From Dioszegia crocea (taxonomy: Eukaryota > Basidiomycota > Tremellomycetes > Tremellales > Bulleribasidiaceae): DNA of 64,000 nucleotides. The notes beneath the pieces are model-generated. The model made no database searches and had not been told where the DNA came from. It saw only the letters and a list, made by a program, of their open reading frames with translations. Positions 32,851 to 44,188 of the stretch are shown piece after piece (position 1 is the first letter of the stretch; each line of letters opens with the position of its first letter). A program made the translations under genes and the position numbers. The stretch covers positions 494,839 to 558,838 of the forward strand of contig BCKK01000011.1 of the NCBI GenBank assembly GCA_001600615.1. The letters run 5' to 3'.

Positions 32851-35800
32851 ATGTCCGCCCCTCGCCTCCCCTCCCTGAGGCCCGCGGGCGGTGGTCCTCA
32901 CCTCCTGCGACTAGTCCGGAATGCCTCTCTGGGCTTACCGACTACTTCAAAAGCTGGCGCTATATGGGCAGCGCGATCCGTGTTCAATGCCGCTAGGTCT
33001 AGTCAGGCCGATGCTGTTCCTGTCGATGTGAGTTGAGCTCTTCTGAAGGATGATCAGGAGCTGATAGCTGTCTCAGAGGAGTAGACAAATGAAGATCAAC
33101 TCGAGATTCAACTCCAGTCGTTCTTACGCCGCATCAGCTTATGCTGTCGTTGAGCCCGAAAGCCATACACAATCACACTACGCCCCCTCATCACACGTTG
33201 CCCATTCCACCACATCCCCAAGTCCAGCTCGACGTACACACATTCCAAACCCCACCCGTCCTGACTGGACCGAACCCCCTTTACAGATCCAACAACTCCT
33301 TACTCAATCCAACATTACCCCCGCCGAGTTCCGGACGGCATTCGATAACGCAATCTGCGAGCCGTACCATCTTGCCCGCGTCACCACTCTCGAAGCCGTC
33401 TGGGCAATCTGGCAAGACCAAGCTGAGCTTTCAGCGTGGGCATGGCTTGCTGGCCAGTTGAGCCATATCCCAAACCTATCCGGGAAAGATGAGCTTGAAG
33501 CTGGAGTGTTGCCGATGGTACAGGCTGTGAACTGCTATGCGATGGTGCAATTGCAGCACGTCAAGTTAGCAAGGGATGGATTGACGGAGATACGTCGGAG
33601 CAAGTCGAAGGGCGGAGTCTATGCTGCGTTGATCCAGGCTATGGCATGGGTCCGACTCGACCACCCTGATAATGCCAAGCGGCAAATTGGGCTTGCGTTG
33701 CGGCAGATGGTGGGATCTGGCAAGGGGGAAGTCAGGACGAAGCAGACGGTGGAAATATTAGAACGGCTCATTCTATCGTACAAACGAGCGGAGAGGTGGG
33801 ACGATTTACTCGATGTCGTGGTGGATGTTGGGGGATCGCTTCGGACGTTGATGCTCAGTATGAGCGACGCGAGGCCGTTAGGCAAGGGAGACGCGAGGAT
33901 GGCCGGGATCTGGATGGAGATGCTGGCTAGTGTGCCTGAACCAGTGTCTTGGCTAGACAGGCGATTAGCTGGGAGTAACAGAGACACAAGGTGGATGGGG
34001 GCTTTATTCCTCTTGACCCTCGCTCGACATCCGGAACATCTTGATCGGTCCGGACCCCTACTCGATCTTATCATCGCCGAGAATCTCCCCCTCCCAGCAG
34101 GTGTAGCCCAAAAGTTGCTCTCGTCAATGATGGCTTCGGGCATCGACGACGGCGCAGACCAAGTCGTCCAGCACTTGTCGACTGATCTTCCCTCTCTCAA
34201 CCATTCCTCCCTCTCCTTACTCCTCGAATACGCTACTCGAACGCGCGACGCTCCTGAGACCCGCCGAATATGGGCGAGTCTCACCGAGCGTTTTGTCCCC
34301 ACCATACGAGACAAATCCAATTACCTCCAACATAAGATCGACACGTCCGACCCCACCACGACCGAATTGCAGCTCCGGCAATTCTTCGGTTCATCCGACA
34401 ACCCCGAAGCTCTCTCCCTCCTCTTCTCTGCTCATGCAGAGGTGAATGACGTCCCTGCCGCCCGGTCAGCTTTTGATAAGCTCATGGCTATCCGACCCTC
34501 TATTCAAAGCTTGAATAAAATGCTCGGTCTGTACACTGCGAATGCAGATGCGGACTCTGCTGTGCAGCTTTTCGATGATATGGCGGAATATGGCTTCAAC
34601 CCTACCCTCTACTCGTACACCTCCCTCATCTCCCTATTCGCCAATACGAGGGATGTCGAGAATGCGCGCAATGTCTTTGCTCTCATGGAGGACAGCGGGA
34701 TTCAGCCGGACGCAGCGGCCTATACTGCTGTACTCAATGCAGAGGTCGAGAGTGGAGAGTGGTCCGCTGCCGGGGACAGATGGGACGATATGCCCCCTAC
34801 CTTCCAAAACTCTCCCGACGTCCTCAGCGTAATTCTCAAATCATACGTCCTCCTCTCCATCCCCACCCTACGCGTCATCGACATTTTCCGCCGGGTCGAA
34901 CGACCAAACGCCTACCTCTGGTCACTCGTCTTACAGTCTGCTGTGGACAATGACGATTTCATCCTAGGCACACAGCTCCTGGCGGAAATGGACGAAACGG
35001 CGTCTACGAATCCACGATTGCCCCGTCCGGCAGCCTTCCACTTCTCCATCCTGCTTCATGGATATATGCAGAGCGGCCGTCGGGCAGAAGCTCGGAAGAC
35101 GTATGAGGATATGCTAGGGAGGGGCATTCTACCGTCGAGCGTGACGTATGGGATGATTATGGCGGCTTTCAGGGGGATTGACGGGCGGAGCGGGCTGGAC
35201 CAAGCGATGGCGTTTGCGGAGTCTATCAATGACTCGGCTAGGCAGCTGTCGGAGGCGCCAAGAGGACGAGCCACGGGTCGGGAGAATCTGTACGGTCCGC
35301 TGGTGTCTATGTCGGGTCAAGCGGGGCGGCTAGGCAAGGCGGAAGATTACCTGGCCCTTGCGGCACCTGAACAACCCACTGTCCGCCTCTACACCCGGTT
35401 AATGGACGCGTATCGCCAGGCTGGTCAAACCGATTCAGTCCTGGCGATATGGGACCGGGCATCCGAACTGGCCTGCTCTACCACCCGAAAAACAGCCAGC
35501 AATGTCCTCGGCGGCGTAGCCACATCCCGTATCCGCGATAACATCCTCTGCATCCCTCTCTCCATCGCTCTCGACTCACTTGCCGCCGCGGGTCGGTATG
35601 TCGATGTTCGACACGTATGGGAATCGGTTCAGAAGGCTGGATTCGGGTATGATGCGCAGAACTACAATCACTACGCTACTGCTTTGGCGCGGACGGGGGA
35701 TGTCGATCGGGCGTTTTCTATAGTCGAGAATGTCCTTTTGCCGCGATGGGAAGAGGTGAAAGAGAGGCGGGTGTCGGCAATGCGCGAGACGCCATTTGAA

Positions 35801-36307
35801 CTTCTTCCTACTCCCCTCGATCCTCCTTCAGTCGACGACATCCCTGCTTTACCGTCCGTCCGAGCTCCGAATCGGCGACATGAAGTACGGTGGGGCGCCA
35901 GAGCTCTCAGTGAGGAGTACGGCCGGAATTCCTCGGAGGTCGATACGAACCTCCTGCGGCACTGGCGGCCTAGTGATATCTTATGGAGACCATCCCTCTT
36001 GACGCTGTCGGTCCTGGAACATGCGTATAGTCAGCTGCAGGATGCGAACCGGGCGGCGTGGTTAGCTCTAGGCGGGAGTGAAGAGGAAGGGGAGGCGGAA
36101 GAAACTTTAAGAATCGAAGGGGCAGATAAGGGGGACACGGTGGTTCTGCCCAGCTTCGGGCAGGCCCCGATTAGGGATGTAGATGGGGAAGTGAAGCGGA
36201 CGACACCGCGTGCGGTCCTTTTCCGGCTTAATAGGAAATACGTCAAGACGGTCGCGCTGGTCATGTTCCACAGGAGGAAGCGGTCGGAGAAGCGTCAGGT
36301 AGTGTAA
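32851..36307 (+). CDS. Large mitochondrial pentatricopeptide-repeat (PPR) protein
   Basis: Exons 32851-33027 and 33077-36307 join in phase 0 to 1135 residues. The N-terminus (MSAPRLPSLRPAGGG, then HLLRLVRNASLGL) is rich in Arg/Ser/Leu and lacks acidic residues, fitting a matrix presequence. Several PPR units are visible in the middle, for example QSLNKMLGLYTANADADSAV, LYSYTSLISLFANTRDVENA, AAYTAVLNAEVESGEWSAA and FHFSILLHGYMQSGRRAEA, each near 35 residues with the typical Y-T/S-x-L-I start and G/F-x-P end. PPR proteins bind organellar RNA in a sequence-specific way to control processing, stability or translation. The long second exon without introns is unusual in this window. The target RNA is unknown. 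Confidence 0.85.
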
Positions 36308-36463
36308 ATGTAGAGTAGGTGTATCTAGATGTAGAGTAGACAGACGGTCAGGAGACGTTGCTAGGTGCTCTCAAGATTACGACGTGGGGACGGTGGGGTG
36401 GGAAAGTTGCGTTGTATAGAGTATGTATCTAGCATCAAATCATCGCATCTCCCGTTACAATAT

Positions 36464-37537
36464 CTACAACTGGCCGATACGTTGTGTAAACCGTTCCTTC
36501 ATTGTCGAATCTGCTGTGTCAGCTTCTTTACTTGGTGCTTCGAGAGGAGCTGAGCTCACATGCACTAAGCAGTGTCTGCTCATTGATGACAATATCGGTC
36601 GTATCAGCTTTTGGTCTCGACACACGGGCAGCAATCGCCGCTGCGTCCGTTTCGAGGATGATTCTGGGAGTCAGCACTAAGGTCAAAAGGAACTAGACCT
36701 GGCTCATCTTCTGCTCAGGGCAAGCCGCTAAAGATAAACTCACCCATCATCAACCGTCTCGTCCGCCGCGAGCAAGACCAGATCCAACCCTTCCAGCACA
36801 TTCCGCTTCTCAATCTGTCCCCTTAGGAGTAGCGACACGGCGTCGTGGAACGCATTCAGGGTGAGCTGGAGCATGAGCTCGTTGGAGGTGGAAAGGGGGC
36901 CGACGAGGATGAAGTGGAGGTCTGTCGATGTTTTGGTGAGGATTAGATGGGGAGGTAAAGGGTGGATATCGCCTGAGAGTCAGCGAGAGTACATCAGAGG
37001 ATACACGGTACTGGTGAAGAAGCGCAAGAAGGCCAAGGATGGCGGGTTGCGCAACGACTCGTTACGGTCGACCTCTAGGCATTTCCCCCAACCGCCCTCC
37101 TGGAATCTGTGGTTCGTCCGTATTCTTCCTGGTGATCCCCAGTCTTCCTTTGCTTTTCGCTCCATTTGATTGTGTCTTCCCTTCACCATGTCCGAGCTCC
37201 CTCGACCTCACGCCAAACCCAAAAACTCACCTCCACCCCGCTTGATCTTCTCCATAACACCCTTCTCAAACACCTTCTGCTCCTTCGTTCCGCTCAATCC
37301 CGGCATTCCCGGTCCTCCAGACCCCACATTCAGATCCGCCACCAATCCTGATCCAGGTGTATCCTGATGCGGTGGCGCGTAGTATTTCGCCAAGACGCGC
37401 TGGCCGTCCGTGTCGAGGATGAGGAGGGCGGAGATTGTGTAAAGGGAGAGATTGGACTGCAAGTATGAGCACTGTATTGATTTTGGCTCATATGTTTCCC
37501 TCTATATGGATATGCAGACCCATTTGATACTCACCAT
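36464..37537 (-). CDS. RET3: Coatomer subunit zeta (RET3)
   Basis: Five exons: 37537-37535, 37456-37231, 36972-36744, 36663-36560 and 36510-36464, together 202 residues. The first coding exon is just the ATG, followed at once by a GTGAGT donor. Exon 2 gives SNLSLYTISALLILDTDGQR, AKYY and KEQKVFEKGVMEKI. Exon 3 gives LILTKTSTDLHFILVGPLST, NELMLQLTLNAFHDAVSLLL and EKRNVLEGLDLVLLAADE. Exon 4 begins GIILETDAAAIAARV. This is the longin-type zeta-COP, part of the F-subcomplex of COPI for Golgi-to-ER retrograde transport. A Gly/Pro-rich loop (about residues 30-55) is inserted after AKYY. It is convergent with the PPR gene, with about 155 bp between stops. Confidence 0.93.
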
Positions 37538-37887
37538 GACTGCTTGGACTCGGGAGGACAGCTTCGAATCAAGATGATGGATTGTAGGTAGGTAAGTGGC
37601 AGCGAGGCATGAAAGTGGCGCCAGACGCGACCGAGTCCCGACGGAAGCAAACTATCTACCTTCCAGTTCTCGCTTCTTTGGCAGACGTATCGAGCTGTAG
37701 AAGCGCATGAGGACTATGGAAGCATCGCCTGAACCCTGGGAATGATACTCAATGAGATCTTTTACACGACGTGCCCAAAAAAAGGATCAGAATTATGGCA
37801 CATTGACAAACTGCGGCCTACACCACACCATCGCGACCAGCTCCGTCAACAGTATCCCGCCACTTCGCTTGTCCCTTCACCCGCTGT
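37538..37887. other. Intergenic, nothing recognised
   Basis: About 350 bp between the coatomer gene start and the 3' end of the next minus-strand gene. No supported feature. Confidence 0.4.
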
Positions 37888-38637
37888 TCATCGGGGCATC
37901 TGGACTACTGCCAGAAGTCTCCTGGCGGGTATACCTAGCTCCGAGGACGCATTAAAGGTCATACCCATGCTGGTGGGATCGACGCCACTCCCGGCGGTGG
38001 CGAAAGCGCCACTGCAGTATGGCATCATCACCTCGGCAGACCAGGAGCCATCCGCCGCCCCGACATCGTAGATCGTGTCCCCTTTTCCAAGCTCGACAAG
38101 ATCTTCATCGACTTTCCGGTTTGCAAGGGTGAAGAATCCCATAAGCTGACTGGGCGTGGGGATCGCGGAAGCCGAAGGATTGCCGGTTGCGGGCCGAGCC
38201 TTCACGACCAGCTTCTGCTTTCCAGAGCGGAACAGACTGAGGGATGGTTCGCCTCTAGCCGTCTTTTCCTTGTCTTCCGTCCAGACGAACGCTTCTGCCT
38301 CTCTTGAGCCGCGTTCCTTCTCGCTGACCCACATCACGAGAGGTACCTCGGCCCCCAACCCGATATCACTTGATCCCATCGTGTCGAGGCCAAGCATGAA
38401 GCCGCTTGTCTGCGTGTCACAGTAGACGTGTGCCTGGTCAGACTCAAAGTACTGAGGGCAGTTGTCGGCAGAATCGCTCGGGAAATCTCGAAGCTGGCCG
38501 AACTTCATCGTGATGCCTCCGCGCGAGCCCGCGTGTGCCTTGACATCTGCACTGAAGACTGCCGTGAGGCCACTTGCCGCCAGTGTGAAGGGCTTCGACA
38601 GCGCGTTGGCAGCTGATGCGGTACTTTGGGTTGACAT
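37888..38637 (-). CDS. Unknown intronless protein, 249 residues
   Basis: A single uninterrupted frame from ATG 38637 to TGA 37888. No family recognised. Visible parts are a Ser/Ala/Thr-rich start (MSTQSTASAANALSKP), a beta-rich middle with a short Cys pair (DNCPQYFESD, VYCDTQ), a charged stretch (SEKERGSREAEAFVWTEDKE) and a Gly/Ser/Met-rich end. There is no signal peptide or membrane segment. Lack of introns contrasts with most neighbours. Composition is even and the frame is much longer than chance, so it is probably a real gene. Confidence 0.6.
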   Translation of the reverse strand: MSTQSTASAANALSKPFTLAASGLTAVFSADVKAHAGSRGGITMKFGQLRDFPSDSADNCPQYFESDQAHVYCDTQTSGFMLGLDTMGSSDIGLGAEVPLVMWVSEKERGSREAEAFVWTEDKEKTARGEPSLSLFRSGKQKLVVKARPATGNPSASAIPTPSQLMGFFTLANRKVDEDLVELGKGDTIYDVGAADGSWSAEVMMPYCSGAFATAGSGVDPTSMGMTFNASSELGIPARRLLAVVQMPR

Positions 38638-39106
38638 TGTCCGTCGTTGCTGTATCTTGAGGAAACAGGGATGAGGATGCGGATTCCAGCCTCGAGTGTT
38701 GCGATCGAGGGGCAGAGAGCTCAGAGGGCGTCGCGGTGTGTTGTATCGAATAATGTCGTAATCAGTAGGTGTCAGATTAGAGGGACGAGTCTTGAAGTTG
38801 ATCACGACGGAGAGGATGAAGCTGGCAAGTTGCTTGCTGAGCTATGTACGACAGATGGTTGGTCCAGGCGCCTCGCAAGCACCTTCCTTACATGCGCCTC
38901 CTGGCCGCGTCTGCGCGAGGATAAAGGATAGGATGACCGAGGCGGACTCCGGCGTTATTGACTTGTGGCGAAATGATGGTGTGGCATCCAGCTGTCAAAG
39001 GGCCTTGAGTCTCACCGCGAGCTAAATGTTGCCAGCATTAGATCATCAGCATATCCTCCTCGACCAGCCTTCACAACACTCCGTCATATACAAAACCTGT
39101 CCAATC
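38638..39106. other. Intergenic, nothing recognised
   Basis: About 470 bp between the orphan gene start and the kinase stop (both minus strand). It probably holds the orphan promoter and the kinase 3' UTR. Confidence 0.4.
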
Positions 39107-42100
39107 CTACCAATCCCCCACATCCCTCGTCACACTGCTAAACTCTCCAAACGGATTCACTTCCGCCTCCAACCCGCCCACCCCGGGCGTAGACGCCGAC
39201 ACACTCCCGCTCCCCTCGCCAACAAGTTCACGAGGCGTCAACATGCCTGGTGTGCCCGGTATCATGACGCTAGGTGATCCAGCCAGGGCATGAATGACAT
39301 CGCCAAGTTGTTCATTCGAGTGTCGTTCGAGATCGATAGATTTGGAATCCCGGAGGGTGCGGAAGTTTATCGCGTCGATACCGTTTGATTCGGCCGGGAT
39401 GATCTGGGGGTCAGCGAAAGCTGCGCAGTGAGGAGAGAGACTCACTGGTGGTGTCATGTGCCGAAGCAATCCCCAGCTGATGTTGTTGAACCACTTGTGC
39501 TGTTTGACTTCACTGGCGCCTGAGCTGCTTCCTAAGCGGCGATGCTCGTCCTTTGTCAATAGCTTGCGTATCGCAGATTTGCCGAAACTAAGGTATCAGC
39601 TACGGGTCGCCTCAAGATAACGACGCATTATAGCTTACCTCGTCACTTGCGTTGAATCAGGGAAGGCCACTTCATTCTTGAGAACATTGGCGAAGGTTGC
39701 ATTTCGATTTGGCCCCTTGAATGGGGTTGTAGCAAACTGAAGTGCGCTTAGCTCGGCTCACATTCTACATGCTGGGAACGGATGAGCTTACGATCATCTC
39801 ATACACCAATATGCCCAACGTCCACCAATCCACAGCAGATGTATGGCCATTACCCTTGATGACCTCCGGTGCTATATATTCTACCGTCATCAGCTCAGAT
39901 CTCCATCTTGAATTACTATGACGCTGATCAGAGCAGAAAGACTTACCCTCCGTACCGACAAATGAGTTTGTCCTAAAGTCGGCAATACACGATCTCGTAT
40001 CCACCATGATGGCCTACATATGTCAGCTCCTGCCAGAAATAGATTTTCCGCTCAACGTAACTCACGCCGTTCGGTCCATTCTGTTTGATCGTAGCTGGTG
40101 CGCCTCCTGGTTCTCCAGACTGTTTACTGAGGTCGAAATCTGATAACATGATATGTCCGGATTGATGAAGAAGGATATCTACGGAGTCAGTTAGATCTCG
40201 AGTGGACGGCCCCGGCTTCACCTCTACCCCTCAAGTACACCAGACGCTGATCTCCAGCTCCATATCTGGGTTCCGTCGCCGAGCACCAAGCATTGGAAAC
40301 CTATCCGGAGCAAGACTCACTTTCAGGTTTCAGATCCCGGTAGATGTACCCATTCAAATGCAGATACTCCAACGCCGCAATGACCTCCGCCGCGTAGAAT
40401 TTGGCATGCTCCTCCGCCAAACATTTCCCAGGCCGAGTCTGTAAGGCGCGGAAGAACTCCCCACCCATACAGTAGTCCAAGACGAAGAAGAGGTAGTCTG
40501 GCGATTGGAAAGAATGAAAGAGGGTGACGATGAATGGGTGGTTTGATGTTGCTAGGATTTCCTGTTCGGCCAGGGCACGCTTGATCTTGTTCCGCTTGAT
40601 CATTTCCTTCTTTGACAGAACTGGGCATCAGCACTTTGTCTTGGAACGAAAGAAAAGGAGAGACTCACCCTTCATTGCGTATAGCTTGTCGGTCTTCTTT
40701 TCTCTCACGAGGTAGACTTTGCCTACATCCCCTTTACCGAGCAGTTTGATCTTTTGGAACGAACTGGCTGAAACTTCCACCTGAAAACTTAGCGACCTGC
40801 AGGATAACAACTCACCGATCTGGTTTTGATTGAATTAGAACTGTATGTTCGTCTGAACACCTGCTTATGATGGCTGTCCCGCGTCCCTCCTCCAGGTGCA
40901 GCCTCGCTTCCGGGCGATACGGGCGTAACGGGCGAAGCCCCAATTCCCAAACCTTGCATTTCCTTCACCCTCGCCGGTGTTCCCGATCCTACCGTCAATG
41001 CCCTATTCCCTCTCGCGCCTGACCCACTGACTCCAGCCGCCGGCGTCAAGGGCGATAATGTAGACATGGGCGGTAATGGCGGTGGGGTTTCGTGTGGCGA
41101 GTCCCTCAATGCCGGACTTTTCCCGCCTGGCGAAGGGGACGAAGGTATCCTTGGCGAGCCGCGATTGGAGGATGATCTGCCTGCTCCTGATGTTTTTGGA
41201 GTATGGCTCGGATTGGACTTTGTAGGCGAGTCGGTCAAATCGACCTGGGGTACGGTGTCGGTGATGACTAGAGCGGGCGAAGGGGACAGGTGTGATTGAC
41301 CTTTATTTGGTAGTGGTGGTATATCCGAAGGTTGAGCTTCAGACTTAGCAAAGAGGGCTTTTGCATTAGGAGCAGAAGCCACTCTACGCAAGAACCTAGA
41401 CATTGATCCAGGCTTCTTTTCGGGGGAAGTATTGTTGGTCGTTTCGCCTCGAGCTGGTTTGGCCGTACGGGGAGTTTTGGTAGGGGAGACGGGTGCAGGT
41501 TGGGTATATGTCTGAACGGCAGAATTGGATGCTGATGCCGAGAAGGAAGAGGAAGTGCTACTTGACCCGAGAGACTTATTGCTCGTTGCCGACGGTGGCA
41601 CTTTGCCTAGACCCTTATATTTGTCCTTCTTTCTCGGCGCAGCGGCGGGTACGTCCGATACAGGGCCTGAAGTAGAGGGATTGGGAGAGGAGAAGAACCG
41701 AGATTTGAATGCGCCAAGGCCTAGGAGTGACGATGCGGGGGATTTATGTGGTGTGGACGTGCCGGACTCAGACGCGAGTGGTGTGGAAATGTAAGGGTGA
41801 GGGCCCTGCGGTGGGATTTGGGACGTGGAGGAATGAGAGGACCGAGCGTCATAGAGTGACTCGGCGGTATATGCGGAATGGGGCCGATGACGCTCCTCAG
41901 ATGTTGTAGTTGAGGCAGAGGATGGGCCAGGAGGGGGTGTAGGTCCCGTAGTTATCAAGGGAGGGATTGCCGGGCCAAGGTGGACATTGTACGTCGACGT
42001 AGAGGAGTCCGCGCGGATAGTGTCGTTAGGCGATAGGGGCGAATGTGGGAGGGCAGGTGAAGAAGGGTTGGAGGGATGTAAGAGTCGGTGGATGTCGCCT

Positions 42101-42417
42101 GATTTTGACCCAGTGTCGTCCGCACCAATCATTCGCCCATCTTCTGTAACGCCTGCACCTGCCTCAGCCCCAAATGGGCCCTCAGAACCAATCACCGTAC
42201 CCCTCTCTTTCCCTCTTTGACTCTTGCCAGTCTTAAAAAGACTCTTCCAACGCGACACGGTCCCCGTCCCTGACGTCGCGCTCGGGCCCGATTCCGCCGA
42301 ATATGACGAATTCGCCTCGTCCAGCCCTGGAGAAGACATGGGGGAGGAGGATTCGTTAGGATTTGGGCTGACCGCCAGGTACTGATCCGTTTGAGCTGAG
42401 GAGGCTGTGGTCGTCAT
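39107..42417 (-). CDS. AGC protein kinase, Fpk1/Kin82/Nrc-2 type
   Basis: Nine exons (42417-40816, 40780-40669, 40620-40321, 40178-40066, 40013-39947, 39880-39792, 39736-39639, 39587-39446, 39403-39107) encode 939 residues. Residues 1-534 are a disordered Ser/Thr/Pro-rich region ending [12 protein letters not shown]. The kinase domain follows: glycine loop [13 protein letters not shown] lysine in YAMK (about 571), IYRDLKPEN, and LSDFDLSKQ, with Asp-Phe-Asp instead of Asp-Phe-Gly, a hallmark of this subgroup. Next come FVGTEEYIAPEV and [12 protein letters not shown], then an AGC C-tail. Fpk1/Kin82 phosphorylate the P4-ATPase flippases Dnf1/2 and tune plasma-membrane asymmetry; Neurospora nrc-2 affects hyphal development. 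The start is the first in-frame ATG. Confidence 0.93.
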
Positions 42418-43203
42418 GGTGGGCGGATAGGTTTGGCTGAGGGGATTGATGATCAATCAACCGCTGGGTAAGGCGGAGATCAGGCTGTATAATCAGCCAT
42501 GATTTCGATAAATGCAAATCAGATTCCAGGCTTACAGAGGACTCCGATCATCCAGATGTGTCGGGTGTATCAGGGGTAAGGAGAATCACAATAGGCGCCC
42601 GACGAGAGGGGGACACCTTTGGAGATCCAAAGGGAAGGAAAGTGGGTTTCCGTTTCGCGTCCCTTACCCTATCGGGATGCGCCTTGTTCGTGAAGCAGAG
42701 AGGGAGCGGTTTAGTATGTAGCTGTGCTTGCTTTTCAAGACAGCACCTTGGCGAGTGAAGAATGGGCGTGATGAATAAGATTTCGGGATTGTTCGTGATC
42801 GATAGTCGGGGCGGCAGATGAGGGGCCAGGGCCAACTTTTCGGAGTGATTCGAACGAGAAGATGATGTGTTCAGGCCAAGCTATCCACTCGAGTAATCAT
42901 GAAGGTCTAGAGGACGAGGGACTAGGTTTGTTTAGGTGAATGATAGGGCACTCCTGCAGCGCGACCATAAGGGCGTCGTCGCGCGGTTGGCGGTGGAATG
43001 GGTTTATGCCGTAATATCAGCCATGGGCCTGGGCTGAGAGCTAAGAGGGTTGTGCGAGAGCGTATGATTCTTCAGGCTAGTAAGATGCACAGTTGACAAC
43101 AATGACAGCGCAGACAGTGATATTCGATCTGTATGGATAAACGTTCACTGCGATAACGCTCAGCTAACCCCGCCACACACAGGTCCGCCGCCTTGATGTC
43201 GCC
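42418..43203. other. Intergenic, nothing recognised
   Basis: About 790 bp upstream of the kinase gene and downstream of the Rdx-type gene (both minus strand). It probably includes a long kinase 5' leader. No gene or repeat supported. Confidence 0.4.
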
Positions 43204-43977
43204 TCATAATTTCTCGCCTCCCCTTTCAGCCGTCCCGACAACTCCTGAGTCGCTTGGGATAGTCACAGCTCCATGACCCTGCGCTCCAGCTTTATCCGAA
43301 TGGCCCAAACCCATATCTGGTGAAATCACATTCCGTAATTTCTGCTTCAAGACTTTGAGCTCTGGGAAACCGCCTTCCGTCTGGCGTTCGTCAGCGAAGT
43401 TCCAATATGGTCAAAAGGAAAGGCGAAGTGAGATCAGCAATCAGCATCCCCTGTGCTGACCTGACATCTCGCAGCCATGTTTTCCATATCCCAAATGGTA
43501 TCCAAAAGAGCAGCGAAGACTTACTTTCCGATCCCAAACCAATTCCACCCTATTTCCCAAATCTACCCATACTCTAAACCTCCCACCCGTTTCGGGATCA
43601 GTGAGAGGTATCAGCGTGATCGACCTAATAAGTGGCGTTGGGAACGTCAACATCAATTCGGTTTGTATCCAAGTCGCTCGTGGTGCCCTGTCGTCTCAGC
43701 CTTGGCTTCGCGTTTTCAGTGTAAGTCAGTACGATACAACCTACCATCTACATCGATCGCAGAATTCTATCGTTATAGCAGGTACGACTTTGCCCGGTGG
43801 GGATATATCGCTTGGTGCGGTTATGCTCGTGCGAGCCATCGAGGTAGATGCCGATGCTGGACCTCCTGGGGCGGATTGGACCGTGTCGGACGCTCCGCCA
43901 CTCATGGCGGCAGGGACAGATGGCGGGTCGCAGTCCTTGCACTCAGGTCCAGTGGCGTTCGTTGCTGTTGTCGACAT
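43204..43977 (-). CDS. Rdx/SelW-like thioredoxin-fold protein
   Basis: Exons 43977-43745, 43687-43525 and 43380-43204 encode 190 residues. After a Ser/Pro/Ala-rich start of about 65 residues comes the family core: ITIEFCDRCRW with the redox CxxC (Cys-Asp-Arg-Cys), then RATWIQTELMLTF, SITLIPLTDPETGGRFRVW, ELVWDRK, and across the splice TEGGFPELKVLKQKLRN. SelW/SelT/Rdx proteins have a thioredoxin-like fold in which the CxxC (or CxxU) is the active site. Fungal versions use Cys, as here. The cellular substrate is unknown. The second intron is about 144 nt, longer than usual, and could hide a small exon. Confidence 0.85.
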
Positions 43978-44188
43978 GATGAGATAGGTATAGGTACACT
44001 AGTGTCCAATTGGCGCTCACTCATGCCCAGATCGGCATGTCTTTCCTTCCGTCGGAATTGGGCAACATCTGCCACGTGAAAGCCGGCGCGTCGGCGCGTC
44101 ATCCGCCCAAAGGAAATTTGTCGATACAACCCTTGATACAACATAGCTAGACAGCTCTCCATCTCTTAGTTCGACCGATATAGACACC

